A stretch of DNA of 64,000 bases from Rheum nobile (lineage: Eukaryota > Streptophyta > Magnoliopsida > Caryophyllales > Polygonaceae), in the NCBI GenBank assembly GCA_027886185.1, contig WOAB01000142.1, positions 930,001 through 994,000 of the forward strand, given 5' to 3'. The notes beneath the pieces are model-generated. The model was not told where the DNA came from. It ran no database searches and saw nothing but the letters and a program-made list of their open reading frames with translations. The translations under genes and the position numbers were made by a program. Shown here piece after piece: positions 61,193 through 64,000 of the stretch. How positions within the stretch are numbered: position 1 is the first letter of the stretch; every line of letters starts with the position of its first letter.

Positions 61193-61260
61193 GAAACGCA
61201 TGAATCCTGCTTAAGCATGTATCCAGCGTCTGAAACGCAGAGATACTGCTTAAGCACTAG
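61193..61260. repeat. Right iterons of MULE
   Basis: Two units with GAAACGC and central GCTTAAGC: 61193-61230, slightly degraded on its right arm, and 61232-61260, whose right arm is lost where the minisatellite begins. Confidence 0.85.
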
Positions 61261-61815
61261 GAAGGATTATAGGCCTAATAGGAAGGATTATAGAAGAAAC
61301 GGGTGAAAAATTGAAAAAACTAGAAATTGGGCCCAAATAGGCCTAATAGGAAGGATTATAAAAGAAATAGGTGAAAACTGAAAAAACTAAAAAGTGGGCC
61401 CAAATAGGCCCAATAGGAAGGATTATAGAAGAAACATGTGAAAAACTGAAAAAACTAAAAATTGGGCCCAAATATTCCCAATAGGAAGGATTATAAAAGA
61501 AACGGGTGAAAAACTGAAAAAAAAAAAACTAGAAATTGGGCCCAAATAGGCCCAATAGGAATGATTATAGAAGAAACGGGTGAAAAACTGGAAAAAACTA
61601 GAAATTGGGCCCAAATAGGCCTAATAGGAAGGATTATAGAAGAAACGGGTGAAAAACTGAAAAAAACAAAACTAAAAATTGGGCCCAAATAGGCCCAATA
61701 AGGAAGCATTATAGAAGAAACGGGTAAAAAACTGAAAAAACTAGAAATTAGGCCCAAATAGGCCCAATATGAAGGATTATAGAAGAAACGGGTGAAAAAC
61801 TGAAAAAAATTAAAA
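61261..61815. repeat. Minisatellite, about 69 bp unit, about 8 copies
   Basis: The unit contains AAATTGGGCCCAAATAGGCC, AGGAAGGATTATAGAAGAAA and CGGGTGAAAAACTG, with A-run length variation. It carries the palindrome TTGGGCCCAA. Open frames here (61423-61757 minus) are products of the repeat. Confidence 0.9.
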
Positions 61816-61816
61816 A

Positions 61817-63307
61817 GTTTTTTCTTTATATTTCATGTGATATAAGCTTATGTACTATAGTTTTCATTTATATTTCATGTGAATATACTTATATACTATA
61901 GTTTTTCTTTATATTTCATGTGATATACTTATATACTATACTTTTCCTTTATATTTCATGTGATATAAGCTTATATACTATAGTTTTCCTTTATATTTCA
62001 TGTGATATACTTATGTACTATAGTTTTCCTTTATATTTCATGTGATATACTTATATACTATAGTTTTCCTTTATATTTCATGTGATATAAGCTTATGTAC
62101 TATAGTTTTCCTTTATATTTCATGTGAATATACTTATATACTATAGTTTTCCTTTATATTTCATGTTAATATATTTATATACTATAGTTTTCCTTTATAA
62201 ATACATGTGATATACTTATATACTATAGTTGTCATTTATATTTCATGTGAATATACTTATATACTATAGTTTTCCTTTATATTTCATGTGATATAAGCTT
62301 ATGTACTATAGTTGTCCTTTATATTTCATGTGAATATACTTATATACTATAGTTTTCCTTTATATTTCATGTGATATAAGCTTATGTACTATAGTTTTCC
62401 TTTATATTTCATGTGATATAAGCTTATATACTATAGTTTTCCTTTATATTTCATGTGATATAAGCTTATGTACTATAGTTTTCCTTTATATTTCATGTGA
62501 TATAAGCTTATATACTATAGTTTTCCTTTATATTTCATGTGATATACTCATATACTATAGTTGTCCTTTATATTTCATGTGAATATACTTATATACTATA
62601 GTTTTCTTTTATATTTCATGTGATATAAGCTTATGTACTATAGTTGTCCTTTATATTTCATGTGAATATACTTATATACTATAGTTTTCCTTTATATTTC
62701 ATGTGATATAAGCTTATGTACTATAGTTTTCCTTTATATTTCATGTGATTTAAGCGTATGTACTATAGTTGTCCTTTATATTTCATGTGAATATACTTAT
62801 ATACTATAGTTTTTCTTTATATTTCATGTGATATAAGCTTATGTACTATAGTTTTCCTTTATATTTCATGTGAATATACTTATATACTATAGTTGTCATT
62901 TATATTTCATGTGAATATACTTATATACTATAGTTTTCCTTTATATTTCATGTGATTATACTTATATACTATAGTTTTCTTTTATATCTCATGTGATATA
63001 AGCTTATGTACTATAGTTTTCCTTTATATTTCATGTGAATATACTTATATACTATAGTTTTCCTTTATGCTTCATGTGATATAAGCTTATGTACTATAGT
63101 TTTCCTTTATATTTCATGTGATATAAGCTTATGTACTATAGTTTTCCTTTATATTTCATGTGAATATACTTATATACTATAGTTGTCATTTATATTTCAT
63201 GTGAATATACTTATATACTATAGTTTTCCTTTATATTTCATGTGATTATACTTATATACTATAGTTTTCCTTTATATTTCATGTGAATATACTTATATAC
63301 TATAGTT
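61817..63307. repeat. Minisatellite, 40/41/42 bp units, about 36 copies
   Basis: Units read TTATATTTCATGTGA then one of three variants (TATAAGCTTATGTAC, ATATACTTATATAC, TATACTTATATAC) then TATAGTTTTCC. The variants alternate irregularly; the longest carries a HindIII site AAGCTT. A few units have TTGTCC or TTGTCA instead of TTTTCC. The array resumes at about 63789-63935. Confidence 0.93.
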
Positions 63308-63308
63308 G

Positions 63309-63690
63309 GCTGAATAAGACTTGGTTGAATAAGACACAGCCATGGGGGCAGCCATCGCGGCTTATTAAGACTTGGCTGAATATCAGGATAGGCAAAGCCG
63401 CGATCGCGGCCTTGGGGGCAGCGATCGCGGCCTATGAAGGAATTCGCTGGACGCGGCCTTGGACATGGAAGGAAGAGTAAGCCGCGATCGCGGCCATGGG
63501 GGCATCCATCGCGGCTTATTAAGACTTGGCTGAATATCAAGATAGGCAAAGCCGCGATCGCGGCCTTGGGGGCAACGATCGCGGCCTATGAAGGAATCCG
63601 CCAGCTGCCTTGTTGGCCGCGACGCGGCCTCCTTCTTAGCATCTTAGCGAGTTCTTTCAAGGCCGCGCCCGCGGTTTTTTTTTTTTCAAA
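63309..63690. repeat. GC-rich block with GCCGCGATCGCGGC palindromes, partly duplicated
   Basis: Sits inside the minisatellite. A segment of about 108 bp (63339-63447) recurs at 63493-63601 (offset 154). The perfect 14 bp palindrome GCCGCGATCGCGGC is at about 63397, 63481 and 63551, with partial copies at 63421 and 63575. Open frames run through it on both strands, rich in Ala and Ile, but match nothing known. Confidence 0.85.
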
Positions 63691-64000
63691 TCACCTAAAA
63701 TGCAACATGTAATTGAAATTTAATATAAAATCAAAAATTTTATAATTTAATATAAATGGTATATTTAGTAATTTAATATAAAGGGGTGCTCTTATATACT
63801 ATAGTTTGTCTTTATATTTCATGTGATATAAGCTTATGTATTATAGTTTTCCTTTATATTTCATGTGATATACTTATATACTATAGTTTTTCTTTATATT
63901 TCATGTGATATACTTATATATTATAGTTTTCCTTCCATTGAGCTATCTTACGCCATTTGTTCAAAAATATGAATTAATTACATTACAAAAAAAGACATCC
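63691..64000. other. AT-rich end of window with remnant minisatellite units
   Basis: About three and a half units of the 40-42 bp minisatellite at 63789-63935; the rest is AT-rich with no gene. Confidence 0.7.

Larger units (their letters stand above)
56434..61260 (+). mobile_element. MULE with palindromic iterons, OTU-fused transposase and GRF gene
   Basis: Bounds are those of the iteron arrays: five palindromes on the left (56434-56774) and two on the right (61193-61260). They enclose two convergent genes, a transposase on plus and a small zinc-finger gene on minus. This layout recalls the maize MuDR element with its convergent mudrA and mudrB. No terminal inverted repeat or 9 bp duplication could be fixed by eye, so the true ends may lie somewhat outside. 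Confidence 0.75.

Noticed and set aside
61817..63307. CRISPR-like spacing of repeats
   Set aside because: There are no unique spacers; units are contiguous tandem repeats in a plant genome.
63391..63590. GCGATCGC words resembling the cyanobacterial HIP1 repeat
   Set aside because: They are part of a local duplicated GC-rich block; the context is plant DNA, so the likeness is coincidence.

Overview
The window looks like nuclear DNA of a flowering plant, most likely a eudicot, in a repeat-rich region. The evidence is the AT-rich base composition, intron-containing genes, and plant mobile-element lineages: Athila, Tat/Retand and Tekay-like Ty3/Gypsy elements, a Copia-like short element, hAT, MULE, Stowaway and Helitron. 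No prokaryotic or organellar gene was seen.

Backbone (833-54196). A unit of roughly 9 kb is present three times in the same direction. Each unit holds a short LTR element (about 1.65 kb, LTRs of about 190 bp), an S-adenosylhomocysteine-hydrolase-like (SAHH-like) gene on the minus strand, a non-autonomous hAT element rich in CGGGT, and a decayed hAT transposase. Copy A has an early nonsense codon in the SAHH-like gene. Copy B has lost promoter and start codon and has three nonsense codons. Copy C (40667-42904) has an open three-exon frame of 505 codons, but it lacks several residues needed for catalysis and NAD binding in the known enzyme.

Insertions. Each large element sits in only one copy, so all arrived after the triplication: a Helitron in copy A; an 11.6 kb Athila-type element (8197-19827, minus) at the A/B junction, itself carrying a 935 bp triple-hairpin insertion made of inverted tRNA-like (SINE-like) units; a 9.4 kb Tat/Retand-type element (21717-31078, plus) in copy B with an intron-containing antisense gene; and an internally deleted Tekay-type element with 3.2 kb LTRs (44258-52624, minus) in copy C. 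Target-site duplications were found for all three LTR elements: GTCCC, GGAGT and CAAAT.

Right part (54197-64000). A Stowaway MITE and a Helitron 3' end are followed by a complete-looking but mutated MULE (about 56430-61260). It has arrays of about 40 bp palindromic iterons centred on GCTTAAGC at both ends, a five-exon transposase gene fused to an OTU-type cysteine protease domain, and a convergent intact gene for a GRF zinc-finger/coiled-coil protein. Then come two minisatellites (about 69 bp and 40-42 bp units) and a GC-rich block of GCCGCGATCGCGGC palindromes.

Only the copy C SAHH-like gene and the GRF gene have undamaged reading frames. Everything else is mobile DNA or its remains. The least ordinary items are the MULE iteron/OTU/GRF arrangement, the triple-hairpin insertion, the catalytically altered SAHH-like gene and the recurring GCGGCGGTCGCCGC motif within the Athila element.
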